From Verrucomicrobiota bacterium (lineage in GTDB: Bacteria; Verrucomicrobiota; Verrucomicrobiia; Limisphaerales; UBA1319): a DNA stretch of 64,000 nucleotides. The stretch lies in contig JAKLFB010000004.1 of the NCBI GenBank assembly GCA_022711435.1, positions 124,001 to 188,000 on the forward strand, read 5' to 3'. Below, one piece after another: positions 45,632 to 54,210 of the stretch. How positions within the stretch are numbered: the stretch's first letter is position 1; the number at the start of each line of letters is the position of its first letter. The notes below the pieces were generated by a model. That model had not been told where the DNA came from. It saw only the letters and a program-made list of their open reading frames with translations, and ran no database searches. The translations under genes were made by a program, and so were the position numbers.

Positions 45632-46534
45632 ATGGCAACGGAATCGGCGGTGACTTTGTCGATCTGCAACGAGATCTTCCAGGGGTGGACCATCGATCGG
45701 ACGATCGAATATGTGGCTCGGATCGGTTACGGCGCGCTCGAGATCGCGCCGTTCACCCTGGCCGACTCGGTCGAGATGATCGGCGAGGACGAGCGCGCCC
45801 GGATCCGGCGGATGGCCGAGCAAGCGGGGATTCAGATCTCGGCAATCCATTGGGTTCTGGTGAAGCCGGAAGGGATGTACATCAACCATCCGGACGCCTC
45901 GATCCGGGAGCGGACGAGCCGGTATTTCGGTGCGCTGGTCGATTTCTGCGCGGATCTGGGCGGGCGATTCATGGTGGTGGGATCGCCCAAACAGCGCAAC
46001 GTCATGCCTGGAGTCTCCTGCGATGAGGCCTGGGGATGGGCCCGCGAGACGTTCCGGCCCGCGGTCCAGCGAGCCGAAACGCGGGGCGTGACCATCTGCT
46101 TCGAGCCGCTGGCGCCGGCGGAGACCAACTTCATCAACACGGCGGCCGATGCGATCCGGTTTGTTCGGACGCTCAAGAGCGAGCGATTCAAGATCATCCT
46201 GGACGTCAAGGCAATGAGCTCGGAGGGCATACCCATCCCGCAGATCATCCGCGACTCCTGGCCCTATTTCGCCTATTTCCACGCGAACGATCGGAACCTG
46301 AAGGGGCCGGGCTTTGGGGATGTGGATTTCGGGCCGATTGCGGAGGCGCTGCGCGAGGTGGGATACGGCGGTTATGTGTCGGTGGAGGTTTTCCAGTTCG
46401 AGGAGGGGCCGGAGCAGATTGCGACGCGCAGCTTGGAGTACTTGCGCCGGGTGTTCAGGGGGTGCCGGGTCGAGCCGGGAGGCGCCGGCGGCGGCGGGCC
46501 GGAAGCCTGCCTCAAACCGGAATGCGCAGAATGA
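45632..46534 (+). CDS. Sugar phosphate isomerase/epimerase (hydroxypyruvate isomerase/epimerase-like)
   Basis: 300 residues. TIM-barrel of the AP_endonuclease_2 superfamily: YVARIGYGALEIAPFTLAD, ISAIHWVLVKPEGMYINHPD, TICFEPLAPAETNF (metal Glu), KIILDVKAMSSE (metal Asp), FHANDRNLKGPGFGDVDFGP (His and the GPG-G-D signature), and GYVSVEVF (final Glu). The full metal set (E, D, H, E) is present, so an active keto-sugar epimerase or isomerase is likely. The C-terminal 30 residues are a Gly/Pro-rich extra tail. It precedes purM by 19 bases on the same strand. Confidence 0.85.
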   Translation: MATESAVTLSICNEIFQGWTIDRTIEYVARIGYGALEIAPFTLADSVEMIGEDERARIRRMAEQAGIQISAIHWVLVKPEGMYINHPDASIRERTSRYFGALVDFCADLGGRFMVVGSPKQRNVMPGVSCDEAWGWARETFRPAVQRAETRGVTICFEPLAPAETNFINTAADAIRFVRTLKSERFKIILDVKAMSSEGIPIPQIIRDSWPYFAYFHANDRNLKGPGFGDVDFGPIAEALREVGYGGYVSVEVFQFEEGPEQIATRSLEYLRRVFRGCRVEPGGAGGGGPEACLKPECAE

Positions 46535-46553
46535 TCGTTAAGAAAGTGGCATT

Positions 46554-47609
46554 ATGACCAACCACGCATATACAAAGGCGGGTGTGGACATCGAGCTGGG
46601 CAACCGGGTGAAGGCGGGGCTCCCGCGCCTGCTGGCGGCCGCACGGCGCCCGGAGGTGCTCGGCAAGGTGGGCGGGTTCGGCGGCCTGTTTGCGCTGAAC
46701 TGCCGTCGGTACCGGCAGCCGGTTCTGGTCTCGAGCGTCGACGGCGTGGGGACCAAGCTGAAGCTGGCCTTCGCGATGGACCGGCATGACACGATCGGCC
46801 AGGACCTGGTCAACCACTGCGTCAACGACATCGCGGTGCTGGGGGCCGAACCGCTCTTCTTCCTCGATTACATCGGAACGGGCAAGCTCGAGCCGCGCGT
46901 CTTCGAGCAGATCATCCGCGGATTCGCGCAGGCCTGCGCCGAGAACCGGTGCGCGCTGATTGGCGGCGAGACGGCCCAGATGCCCGGCTTCTACAGCCCG
47001 GGCGAATACGACGTCAGCGGAACGATCGTGGGCGTGGTCGAGAAATCCCGGATCATCGATGGCCGTCGAGTCCGGCCGGGTGATGTCGTGATCGGCCTGG
47101 CGTCGAGCGGGCTGCACACCAACGGCTATTCCCTGGCCCGGCGGGTGCTGTTCGATCGAATGAAGCTGAAGCCAGCCAGCCGGCTGGCCGAGCTCGATCG
47201 GCCCGTCGGCGAGGAGCTGCTCAAGGTCCATGTCAGCTACGGACCGCTGCTGCGGGCGCTGTCGAGGCAGTCTCCATCGGTGCGCTCGGGCCGGGGGGCG
47301 GTGAAGGCCGTCGCCCATATCACGGGGGGGGGATTCATCGACAACGTGCCGCGGACGTTGCCCTCGAATTGCGATGCCTGGATCCGGCGCGGGGCTTGGG
47401 AGGTTCCTCCGATCTTCGAGGTTCTCCAGCGAGGGGGGCGCATATCGGACGCAGAGATGTGCCAGGTCTTCAACATGGGGATCGGGATGACGCTGGTGGC
47501 ATCGGAATCGGATTCCGGCCGCCTGCTGCGGCAGATCCGGGCCCGGGGGCACACGGCGTGGCCGATTGGCGAGATTGTGGCCGGCTCCGGGCGCTGCCGC
47601 GTCGAGTAA
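46554..47609 (+). CDS. purM: Phosphoribosylformylglycinamidine cyclo-ligase (AIR synthetase)
   Basis: 351 residues, full family length. Converts formylglycinamidine ribotide plus ATP to aminoimidazole ribotide, step five of purine synthesis, in the cytoplasm. Signature: YTKAGVDIELGNRVK, VSSVDGVGTKLKLAF, HCVNDIAVLGAEPLFFLDYI, ALIGGETAQMPGFY, LASSGLHTNGYSLARRV and VAHITGGGFIDNVPR. No other purine genes are nearby, so it is probably a dispersed pur gene. Convergent to the release-factor gene. Confidence 0.96.
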   Translation: MTNHAYTKAGVDIELGNRVKAGLPRLLAAARRPEVLGKVGGFGGLFALNCRRYRQPVLVSSVDGVGTKLKLAFAMDRHDTIGQDLVNHCVNDIAVLGAEPLFFLDYIGTGKLEPRVFEQIIRGFAQACAENRCALIGGETAQMPGFYSPGEYDVSGTIVGVVEKSRIIDGRRVRPGDVVIGLASSGLHTNGYSLARRVLFDRMKLKPASRLAELDRPVGEELLKVHVSYGPLLRALSRQSPSVRSGRGAVKAVAHITGGGFIDNVPRTLPSNCDAWIRRGAWEVPPIFEVLQRGGRISDAEMCQVFNMGIGMTLVASESDSGRLLRQIRARGHTAWPIGEIVAGSGRCRVE

Positions 47610-47646
47610 GGGCCTGGAATTGCGAATTCATTCTCGCGGAGGCCCT
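47609..47646. repeat. Inverted repeat between convergent purM and release-factor genes
   Basis: AGGGCCT (47609-47615) and AGGCCCT (47640-47646) enclose 24 bases, starting at the last base of the purM stop. Placed to act as a weak bidirectional terminator, but the stem is short. Confidence 0.3.
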
Positions 47647-47650
47647 GAGG

Positions 47651-48064
47651 CTACTCGAGCGCCGCCGGGCGCCGCGATTGCTTCTTGATGGCGCGGTGCG
47701 CCTTGTCGGCGAGCATTCGCTCCTTGGCGGCGCGGCTCCGGGGCCGATTCCGCCGGCGCGCTTTCTCGCGGCGGGCGATTTCGGCGGCCAGGCGTTCCTG
47801 GTGGATGGCTTCGAGCTTATCGAGCAGGAGCTGGCGGGCCAGAAATCGGTTCTGCCCCTGTTGGCGGGTGGCCTGGCATTTGACTTGAATCCCGGAACGC
47901 TGGTGGAGCAGCAGCACGCACGTGGCGGTCTTGTTGACATTCTGGCCGCCTGGGCCGCCCGACCGCACAAAGGTCTCCTCGAGATCGGCCTCCTCGATCC
48001 CGAGCGCCCGCATGCGCCGGGCCAGATCGGCTTCCTTCTCGGGGCTGACCGGATACGGATTCAC
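47651..48064 (-). CDS. Stand-alone peptide chain release factor-like protein (ArfB-like)
   Basis: 137 residues from a GTG at 48064. This is the point where similarity to the family starts; upstream codons read as non-protein. It has only the catalytic RF-1 domain: TFVRSGGPGGQNVNKTATCV with the GGQ (39-41) that triggers peptidyl-tRNA hydrolysis, then a long basic helical tail (RREKARRRNRPRSRAAKERM). It lacks codon-recognition domains, as ArfB/YaeJ and related rescue factors do. It probably frees ribosomes stalled without a stop codon; distinguishing ArfB from other small GGQ families needs alignment. Confidence 0.85.
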   Translation of the reverse strand: MNPYPVSPEKEADLARRMRALGIEEADLEETFVRSGGPGGQNVNKTATCVLLLHQRSGIQVKCQATRQQGQNRFLARQLLLDKLEAIHQERLAAEIARREKARRRNRPRSRAAKERMLADKAHRAIKKQSRRPAALE

Positions 48065-48152
48065 GGAAGATACAATGCCGAGGACGGCTGCCGGTAACAA
48101 GTCTGCAGTCGCCGGATGGTTTGCAGGTATGCATTCCCCTGCCCCGCCGCTT

Positions 48153-50597
48153 TCAAGGGGCTGCGTCCTCCCAGAAGCGCCGGGCCTGGCAATCAATCTC
48201 AGATGCGGAATGGACCGGTATCGGCGACCACCACGAGGGCAAAAGACGCCGGTATTTCTCCTCCGCAAATCTGGCATCGATCAACAGCACCAAACCCCGG
48301 TCCGTCTCGGATCGGATGAGGCGGCCAGCCGCCTGAAGAACGCGGTTCAGGCCGGGAAATCGATACGCAAAGTCGAATCCAGCCCGATTCGTTCGCTGGA
48401 AATAGGCGCGGATCGCATCCCGTTCGAGCCCCACCTGGGGAAGCCCCACTCCGACCACCGCTACCCCGATCAGACGATCGCCCGCCAAGTCGATCGCCTC
48501 GCCGAAAAGGCCCCCCATCACCGCGAACCCAACCTGCCCTTGAGGATGCGGAGAGTCGAACAAGGCGAGAAACGCCTCGCGCTCCGTTTCCGCCATCCCG
48601 GGCGACTGGCAGCGAATGGGGATCCCAGACGTCGCCAGCTCGAATCGTTTCCGGACCTGATCGAGATACTGATAAGATGGAAAATAGACCAGGTAATTGC
48701 CCGGGCGCGCCGTGACAAAGCTCGCGATGGCGGCAGCCACATCATCCTCGGATCTCGCGCGATGCCGATACTCGGTCCGCACATGGTCAGCGATCAATAC
48801 GCCCAGATGCCCCTGGGCGAAAGGCGAAGGCAGGCGCATGCAGGCGTCCTGCCCATCTCCGCCGATCGTTTTCCGGAAATAGTCCATCGGCGAGAGGGTG
48901 GCGGAGAAGAACACGGCCGATTTCCCGCGGTCCAGCGCCTCGCGGATCCGCGCCGATGGATCCAGGCAGAAGAGGCGGAGCCGCATCTGCTGGCCCCGCG
49001 CCTCGGTCAGAGTCACGTAACGATCGTCATAGATCTCGAGGATTCGGAGGAAATCGAGGGTGCGGAAGTAGAGCTCGCGAAGAGGCTCGCGAAAAGTTGA
49101 AGCGCGGTCTTGGGCGAGGCTGGCCTCGGCCGCCTCGAGAAACCTGCGCAGATCAGCCGGCAGTTCCGCGGGATAGTCGGGGGTCGCCCAGGCCAGCGGG
49201 CCGGGGGCGGCGTCCGACGCTCCGGCAGACGCATTGGCGCGCCAGGCGCGGAACGCCTTGCAGACTTGATCGAGGGCGCGGGCGCAACCGGGCAGCGGCT
49301 GGCGCACCATCCGCCGCACTTGGCGGATTTCCTCGAGATCGAGCTCAGCGGAGAACATCTCGCGGCCGCGATCGACGAGGTTGTGGGCCTCATCGACCAG
49401 GAACGCGAAGTCGGTGGGGCCCTCGGCGAAGTGCCGTTTCAGGCAGGCCTGGGGATCGAACACGTAGTTGTAATCGCCGATGATCGCGTCGACCCAGAGC
49501 GAGACCTCGAGCGAGAGCTCGAATGGGCAGACCTGATGCCGGCGGGCCGCCGCTTCGACAGCCGGGCGGGTCAGCGTCTCGCCGGCCACCGCTTCTCGGA
49601 CTGCATCCCGGATCCGGTCGTAGTAGCCATGGGCGAACGGGCATGTCCGGGGATCGCAGGGCTGATCGGGCTTGAAACAAATCTTTTCGCGTGCGGTGAG
49701 GGTCAGCGAGCGCAGGCGCAGGCCCGATGCGCGGAGGTCCGCGATCGCCTTTTCGGCCAGCGTTCGCCCCACGGTTTTCGCGGTCAAGTAGAACAGCCTT
49801 CCGACATGGCCCCGGCCGAGCGCCTTCAGGGCGGGATAAAGGACCGAAATGGTCTTTCCAATCCCGGTGGGTGCTTCGGCAAACAGGCGGCCCGATTTCT
49901 CGAGCGTGCGGAAGACAGCCACCGCCAGCGCCCGCTGGCCCGGACGATACCGCGAGTGCGGGAAAGGAAGAGTCGCGATGGATCCGTCCCGCAATCGGCC
50001 CCACTGCAGGCGATCGCGCTCCCATTCGGCATATTCCACAACGGCTTTCGCAAATAGTTCGGCGAGTTCGGCCGCCGGAAACGACTGGCGGAACACGGCC
50101 GTCTCCCCGGATTCGATGTGGATGTAGGTCAGCTGGATTTCGATGTGGTCGAGGCCGTGCTCGGCCACGTACATCGCGGCGTAGATCTTGGCCTGGGCCC
50201 AGTGGAGCGGATCCGGTGCAGGTTCGAGGCCGCCCGCAACAGTCTTGATCTCCTCGAGGATCACGCCATCGGGCCGGATGAGGACGCCGTCAGCCCGGCC
50301 TTGGACCCGCAACACGATGTCACCCACGACCGTTTCCCGGACCAGAGACACCTCCGCCTGGTAGTCCGCAGGACGGGATCGCTGGAGCCGGCGGTGAGCG
50401 CGGGCGCCTTCGAGCGCGCGGCGGGGGCTGATCCAGCCCTCTCCGCTCTCGAGATCGCCCGCCCGCATCACCCAATCGACCAGATCCCGAACCGCCACGA
50501 CAACCACCGGAAGACGCAGGAGATCCCCGCGGTCAGCGGCGAGAGGCGGGGCCGGTGGATCGGGCGGTTTCGGGATAGACTCGAGCGGCGATGTCAT
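48153..50597 (-). CDS. DinG/XPD-like FeS helicase with N-terminal nuclease-like domain
   Basis: 814 residues from the ATG at 50597. N-terminal PD-(D/E)XK-like module: GRADGVLIRPDGVILEEIKT (Asp103, Glu116, Lys118) and HWAQAKIYA. Then a superfamily 2 Rad3/DinG helicase: Walker A EAPTGIGKT (241-249), four Cys (307, 314, 319, 357) spaced as a 4Fe-4S cluster, DEAH box (402-405), and C-terminal motifs (GKSAVFFSATLSPMDYFRK; LNRVLQAAGRLIRSETDRG). It likely unwinds DNA or R-loops in repair. The start overlaps the upstream glycosidase by 65 bases; a GTG slightly downstream, near PVVVVAVRDLVDW, is an alternative. Confidence 0.88.
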   Translation of the reverse strand: MTSPLESIPKPPDPPAPPLAADRGDLLRLPVVVVAVRDLVDWVMRAGDLESGEGWISPRRALEGARAHRRLQRSRPADYQAEVSLVRETVVGDIVLRVQGRADGVLIRPDGVILEEIKTVAGGLEPAPDPLHWAQAKIYAAMYVAEHGLDHIEIQLTYIHIESGETAVFRQSFPAAELAELFAKAVVEYAEWERDRLQWGRLRDGSIATLPFPHSRYRPGQRALAVAVFRTLEKSGRLFAEAPTGIGKTISVLYPALKALGRGHVGRLFYLTAKTVGRTLAEKAIADLRASGLRLRSLTLTAREKICFKPDQPCDPRTCPFAHGYYDRIRDAVREAVAGETLTRPAVEAAARRHQVCPFELSLEVSLWVDAIIGDYNYVFDPQACLKRHFAEGPTDFAFLVDEAHNLVDRGREMFSAELDLEEIRQVRRMVRQPLPGCARALDQVCKAFRAWRANASAGASDAAPGPLAWATPDYPAELPADLRRFLEAAEASLAQDRASTFREPLRELYFRTLDFLRILEIYDDRYVTLTEARGQQMRLRLFCLDPSARIREALDRGKSAVFFSATLSPMDYFRKTIGGDGQDACMRLPSPFAQGHLGVLIADHVRTEYRHRARSEDDVAAAIASFVTARPGNYLVYFPSYQYLDQVRKRFELATSGIPIRCQSPGMAETEREAFLALFDSPHPQGQVGFAVMGGLFGEAIDLAGDRLIGVAVVGVGLPQVGLERDAIRAYFQRTNRAGFDFAYRFPGLNRVLQAAGRLIRSETDRGLVLLIDARFAEEKYRRLLPSWWSPIPVHSASEIDCQARRFWEDAAP

Positions 50598-52713
50598 GCG
50601 TGAACCGTGGGGCGACGAGCCGCAATGAGGACTCTCGAGCGTCGAGCGTCTGCTCGAGCCGAGTTTCGGCCGTGCGCGTATCGAACCACTGCACACGATA
50701 AGCGCCCGGGGCCAGGCCGGCCAGATCGAGCACGGCATCGCGGACTTCGGGAGGCGCCCGCTTATCGATCACGATCTTCTGCCAGGCGGCAGCCCGGTGG
50801 AAGATCCAAAGCCAGGCATGATCGCGCGTCCGCAGCCCCAAGGCGCGCAGCCGGTCGTCCGCCTGGATGGCGGCGGGCTCGATTGCGCCGCCGGTCCATG
50901 GGATGCCGGCGAGGAATGTGCTGAGGGGGCGATACAGCCGATAGCCGCCGCGCTGGTCGATCCGCTCCCACCACCAGAAGAGAGCGGTGGATGAAGCCCC
51001 TGACAGAGCCGATGCCCAAAGGCTGTTGTGCAGGTCGATGAGCTCGCGGCTGGATCTCATCTCCTCCGTCGGTTGCCATCGATCGTTAGCCAGGCCGAAC
51101 TCGCCGAGATGCGCCGGCTTGCGCGGCGCCTGCGCCTGCAGCCAGCGGGTGCGGTCCAGGATCGCCTCGACCTCGTCCGCGAGGCGCTGCCGGTCGGCGG
51201 GGCGCAGATAGAAATGCGTGTCGGCGATGTCCAGCTGAGGATGGCGGCAGTCCTTTTCCGAGGGGCCCCATGTGCTGGTGGTGCGCAGATGACGATACGG
51301 ATCGGCGGTTTCCAAATAGGCGCCCAGCTCGGCGTAGAACCGGTCCGTGGGCAGCCGAGGATCCATCTCGTTCCAGTATTCCCAAGCGGCTACGTTGGGA
51401 GAGCAGCCCCAGCGCGCCACGGCGTATCGGAAGAGCTTTTTCGCATCGGCGATGGCACGATCGTAATCCTGGCTCGCTGAGTCTCGAAGAGCGCCCATGT
51501 AGAGGTCGCGTGTCAGAAGGCAGATCTGGAGATAGATGCCATGCCGCTCTGCGGCGGCCACCACCTCATCCAGCATCTGGCAATCGACAGGGTTGTAGAA
51601 TCCGCGGGCAGGCCGGTTGACGGCGGCCTCCCAGAGCAGCTCGGGGCCTCCGGCAGCCTCTCGAAGCGAGAGAGAGTCGAACCACGCCCGGCCCGAGCCC
51701 TCGAGGCGAAAGCTCATCCCCGTCAGCCAATGCTCCGCTGGGCCTGTGGCGAACTCGAATCGGACCGCCACCGGTCCTTGATCCGGCGCGGACCGGTAGG
51801 AATCCGGTGCGGATTGACCCTGGACCTCGAGGCGCAGCGCCGAGCCCGGATCGGTCCGGACCTCGAAGGAGACGGCGTAGCGGGTCGCGGGACGCAGGGC
51901 GACATCGTGAGAGGGGCTCACCCGCACGAGGTTGTTCGTGGGGGAGAGGCATACCCAAAGACGGGAGGAATCGCCTTCGCCGGGCGCGGATGCGAATGGC
52001 GGATGCCATGCCCAGGATCGGCCCCAGGCGCTCTTGCGTGCCTCGATCGCCATCGCCCAGTCCTCGCAGCATGCCCAGATCCGAAGGTAGTTCGCTCCCT
52101 CAGCGGCCAAGCGCCCAAAGATGTCCTCCGCGCGGCTCACGTTGACACGCTGGCCGTTTCCAATGAAGGCCAGGTTCTGGCCGATCGGAAAAAAAGGCTT
52201 GCCCGAGTCGAACTCGAGGAACCGGGGATCGCGCTGGCTGATCCGGACAAACCCGTTCCGGTCCGAACGCACGCAGGCGAAACGGACGGGTGCCGAGGTC
52301 GAGGCTCCAAGCCGGTCGCGGAGAACCGCGAGCGCCTCGTAGGAGCCGGTCTGGGCGGGCGTGAAACGCGCCTGCCACGCGGGCGGCGCGCTGGGGTAAT
52401 ATCCATCGCGTGAACGCCCGCCAGCCGAGCTCGAACGGCGCTCGTAGGGCTGCCCCCAGAATGCCGGAAGAACGATCCGCGAGCCGCCTGGAGCCGTCAG
52501 CTCGAGGTGCAGGTCGACCTCGTCCGGATCGAAAGCGTTGGCATGGGAACGCCTCGCGTCGATTTGGAAATCCACGCGGCCATATTGCGGCGCGGAGGGG
52601 GTCAAGCAGCGCAGTTGAACGGTCGAATCGCCGCCATGAACGCCAGTGGCGTCGAATGCCATGGCGGCCATGCCGGCCAACAGACGGATCCAGCGGAAGG
52701 TTCTCGAAGCCAT
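50533..52713 (-). CDS. Secreted DUF5060 / GH5-like glycoside hydrolase
   Basis: 726 residues from the ATG at 52713; upstream in-frame starts would add residues that do not look like protein and hide the signal peptide (RWIRLLAGMAAMAFDATGV). An N-terminal DUF5060-like beta domain (about 40-150) is followed by a cellulase-like TIM barrel: FFPIGQNLAFIGNG, GANYLRIWACCEDWA, AAWEYWNEMDPRLP (acid/base Glu449) and AHLGEFGLAND (nucleophile Glu538). A jelly-roll-like insert at about 250-350 splits the barrel, unusual for GH5. It probably cuts beta-linked plant or algal polysaccharide. First gene of a unit with the helicase, though functionally unrelated. Confidence 0.85.
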   Translation of the reverse strand: MASRTFRWIRLLAGMAAMAFDATGVHGGDSTVQLRCLTPSAPQYGRVDFQIDARRSHANAFDPDEVDLHLELTAPGGSRIVLPAFWGQPYERRSSSAGGRSRDGYYPSAPPAWQARFTPAQTGSYEALAVLRDRLGASTSAPVRFACVRSDRNGFVRISQRDPRFLEFDSGKPFFPIGQNLAFIGNGQRVNVSRAEDIFGRLAAEGANYLRIWACCEDWAMAIEARKSAWGRSWAWHPPFASAPGEGDSSRLWVCLSPTNNLVRVSPSHDVALRPATRYAVSFEVRTDPGSALRLEVQGQSAPDSYRSAPDQGPVAVRFEFATGPAEHWLTGMSFRLEGSGRAWFDSLSLREAAGGPELLWEAAVNRPARGFYNPVDCQMLDEVVAAAERHGIYLQICLLTRDLYMGALRDSASQDYDRAIADAKKLFRYAVARWGCSPNVAAWEYWNEMDPRLPTDRFYAELGAYLETADPYRHLRTTSTWGPSEKDCRHPQLDIADTHFYLRPADRQRLADEVEAILDRTRWLQAQAPRKPAHLGEFGLANDRWQPTEEMRSSRELIDLHNSLWASALSGASSTALFWWWERIDQRGGYRLYRPLSTFLAGIPWTGGAIEPAAIQADDRLRALGLRTRDHAWLWIFHRAAAWQKIVIDKRAPPEVRDAVLDLAGLAPGAYRVQWFDTRTAETRLEQTLDARESSLRLVAPRFTHDIAARVYPETARSTGPASRR

Positions 52714-52930
52714 AACCGTTGAACGATTCTCAAAACCCAGAGTAAGCGGCAAGCGGGCGCCGCGGGCAAGCATCAATCCATCAATCCGATTCCACAGGCC
52801 CGTTCGATCAAGAGTGCCGTCCAATGGCACCTGTCGGGCAGACGAGGGCCGGCCAGCCTGATCCCGCCCGACCAGGGCGGCAGCCGCATCGCCGGCCGAC
52901 GCCGACCACGGTCCCGACGCCGCCTCCCGG

Positions 52931-53127
52931 ATGAGCGCCAACTCTATTGCATGTGGCAGCTGACGCCGGGTTTCTTCACGGGCACATTGCGCACTCACCT
53001 GGGTCGCGGTGTCTTCGAGGTGTTCGGAACACCCTTCGCCCCGATCGTCCAGCGCCTGGCTGTGCTGCTGGTTTTCTGGCTCATCCTGTTCTGGATGCAT
53101 CGCCGGAAAATCTTCCTCCGAATCTGA
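52931..53127 (+). pseudogene. Remnant: C-terminal end of a DUF5009 (HGSNAT-like) membrane acyltransferase
   Basis: Frame 52951-53127 encodes MWQLTPGFFTGTLRTHLGRG, then PFAPIVQRLAVLLVFWLILF and WMHRRKIFLRI before the stop. This matches the last helix and RRKIFLRI-type terminus of DUF5009 proteins. Just upstream, in another frame, codons 52931-52948 give MSANSIA, the family's preceding ANSIA-like step, so one base is missing near 52948. No more of the roughly 370-residue protein exists upstream. The relic faces away from the glycosidase and lies 123 bases before the DHH gene. Confidence 0.7.
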
Positions 53128-53250
53128 TCCGAAGCCGGCTGCCACCTGCGGAGAAAACAAAGGGGTCTGCATAATGGGGCCAGACCGCAGCCTGCAAATC
53201 CCCGCTTTTTTTCTTCGCAAACGCCGCCCCTGCGGTAGTGTTCATTCCGC

Positions 53251-54210
53251 ATGATTGCATTGCCTAGACCGGAAGTGGTGATCACGCACGAAAGCGATTT
53301 GGACGGGCTTGTTGCCGGCCTGCTCATGCAGCAGCTGGCGCAGCGGATGCATAATCAGCGTCCCCCGCTCGAGGCCTACGCTGCCGATCATTGGCGCCAG
53401 CGCGCCCTGCGCGAAAGCGCGGCCTGGGTCGCCGACTTCGCCCTCGAGCCCCGGCTCGACCTGTCCAACTGGGTCGTCCTCGATCATCATCCCACCCAAA
53501 CGGTTGCCAAGAACGCCGTCCACGTGTTCGCCCCCGACAAGTCGGCCGCGCTTATTGTTTACGAGCTTTGCCGTGAGCAGGGCCTGGGGTCCCCCGAGCT
53601 CGATCGCCTGGTCCATCTGTGCAATGTCTCCGACCTCTTTCTCCGCGATGACCCGGATTTTCTGACCGCCATGGATCATGCCAGCCTTGTGAAATCCTAC
53701 CAGTTCTGGAACCTGCACGACCTGATCGAAGGGGAGCTGGAGCGGCTTCTGGACCATCCCCTGCTCGAGGTGATGTCGGTCAAGCGCCGGGTGGAGGATC
53801 CGATCGGCTGCCAGTGGAGCCGGTCACACCTGGTCGAGATCAGCCCGACGGTGGGCCTGGTCGACATGGTTCTGGGCAATCAGAACCTGATCCTGGATCA
53901 GCTGCTGGAGGAGAAGGCATCCCCGCATCCGGTTCTCGCCTCTCTCTACCGCAAAGGCGGCGGGACGATCATTGTGAGCCTGCGCAGCCGCAACGGCGAG
54001 GCCCTCGCCATCGCCCAGCGCCTCCAGGGCGGCGGCCACCACAACGCCGCCGGCGCCGTGCTGCCCCGAACCATCCAGCGGATCCCCGACGCCGTCGATT
54101 ACCTGCGCAAGGTCCTCAACCCCGCCCCGCCCCGCCCCGCCACCCCCTTCAACAGCCTCGAAAGCATCTTCGACGAAATCCAGTCAGCGAAACCGGGCAA
54201 TCCCCAATGA
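53251..54210 (+). CDS. DHH/DHHA1 family phosphoesterase
   Basis: 319 residues. DHH domain: VITHESDLDGLVAGLL (His13, Asp16, Asp18), VADFAL (Asp62), VVLDHHPTQ (Asp78-His-His), all Mn2+ ligands; DHHA1 domain with RLQGGGHHNAAGAVLP that binds substrate. Family members cut short RNAs, cyclic dinucleotides or 3'-phosphoadenosine phosphate (NrnA/GdpP/RecJ-like). Length and order fit NrnA-like enzymes. The middle section (about 150-215) is longer than in NrnA, so the substrate is open. The 3' end overlaps lnt by 27 bases, tail to tail. Confidence 0.85.
   Translation: MIALPRPEVVITHESDLDGLVAGLLMQQLAQRMHNQRPPLEAYAADHWRQRALRESAAWVADFALEPRLDLSNWVVLDHHPTQTVAKNAVHVFAPDKSAALIVYELCREQGLGSPELDRLVHLCNVSDLFLRDDPDFLTAMDHASLVKSYQFWNLHDLIEGELERLLDHPLLEVMSVKRRVEDPIGCQWSRSHLVEISPTVGLVDMVLGNQNLILDQLLEEKASPHPVLASLYRKGGGTIIVSLRSRNGEALAIAQRLQGGGHHNAAGAVLPRTIQRIPDAVDYLRKVLNPAPPRPATPFNSLESIFDEIQSAKPGNPQ

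Noticed and set aside
43310..46282. 990-codon open frame on the minus strand
   Set aside because: Spans two good plus-strand genes (a secreted protein and an isomerase) and the gap between them; no recognisable domain.
48065..48277. 71-residue extension of the release-factor-like protein
   Set aside because: Overlaps the 3' end of the helicase gene and lacks family similarity; GTG at 48064 fits the family start.
52714..53220. 169-residue N-terminal extension of the glycosidase
   Set aside because: Non-protein-like sequence before a proper signal peptide at 52713, and it overlaps the DUF5009 relic on the other strand.
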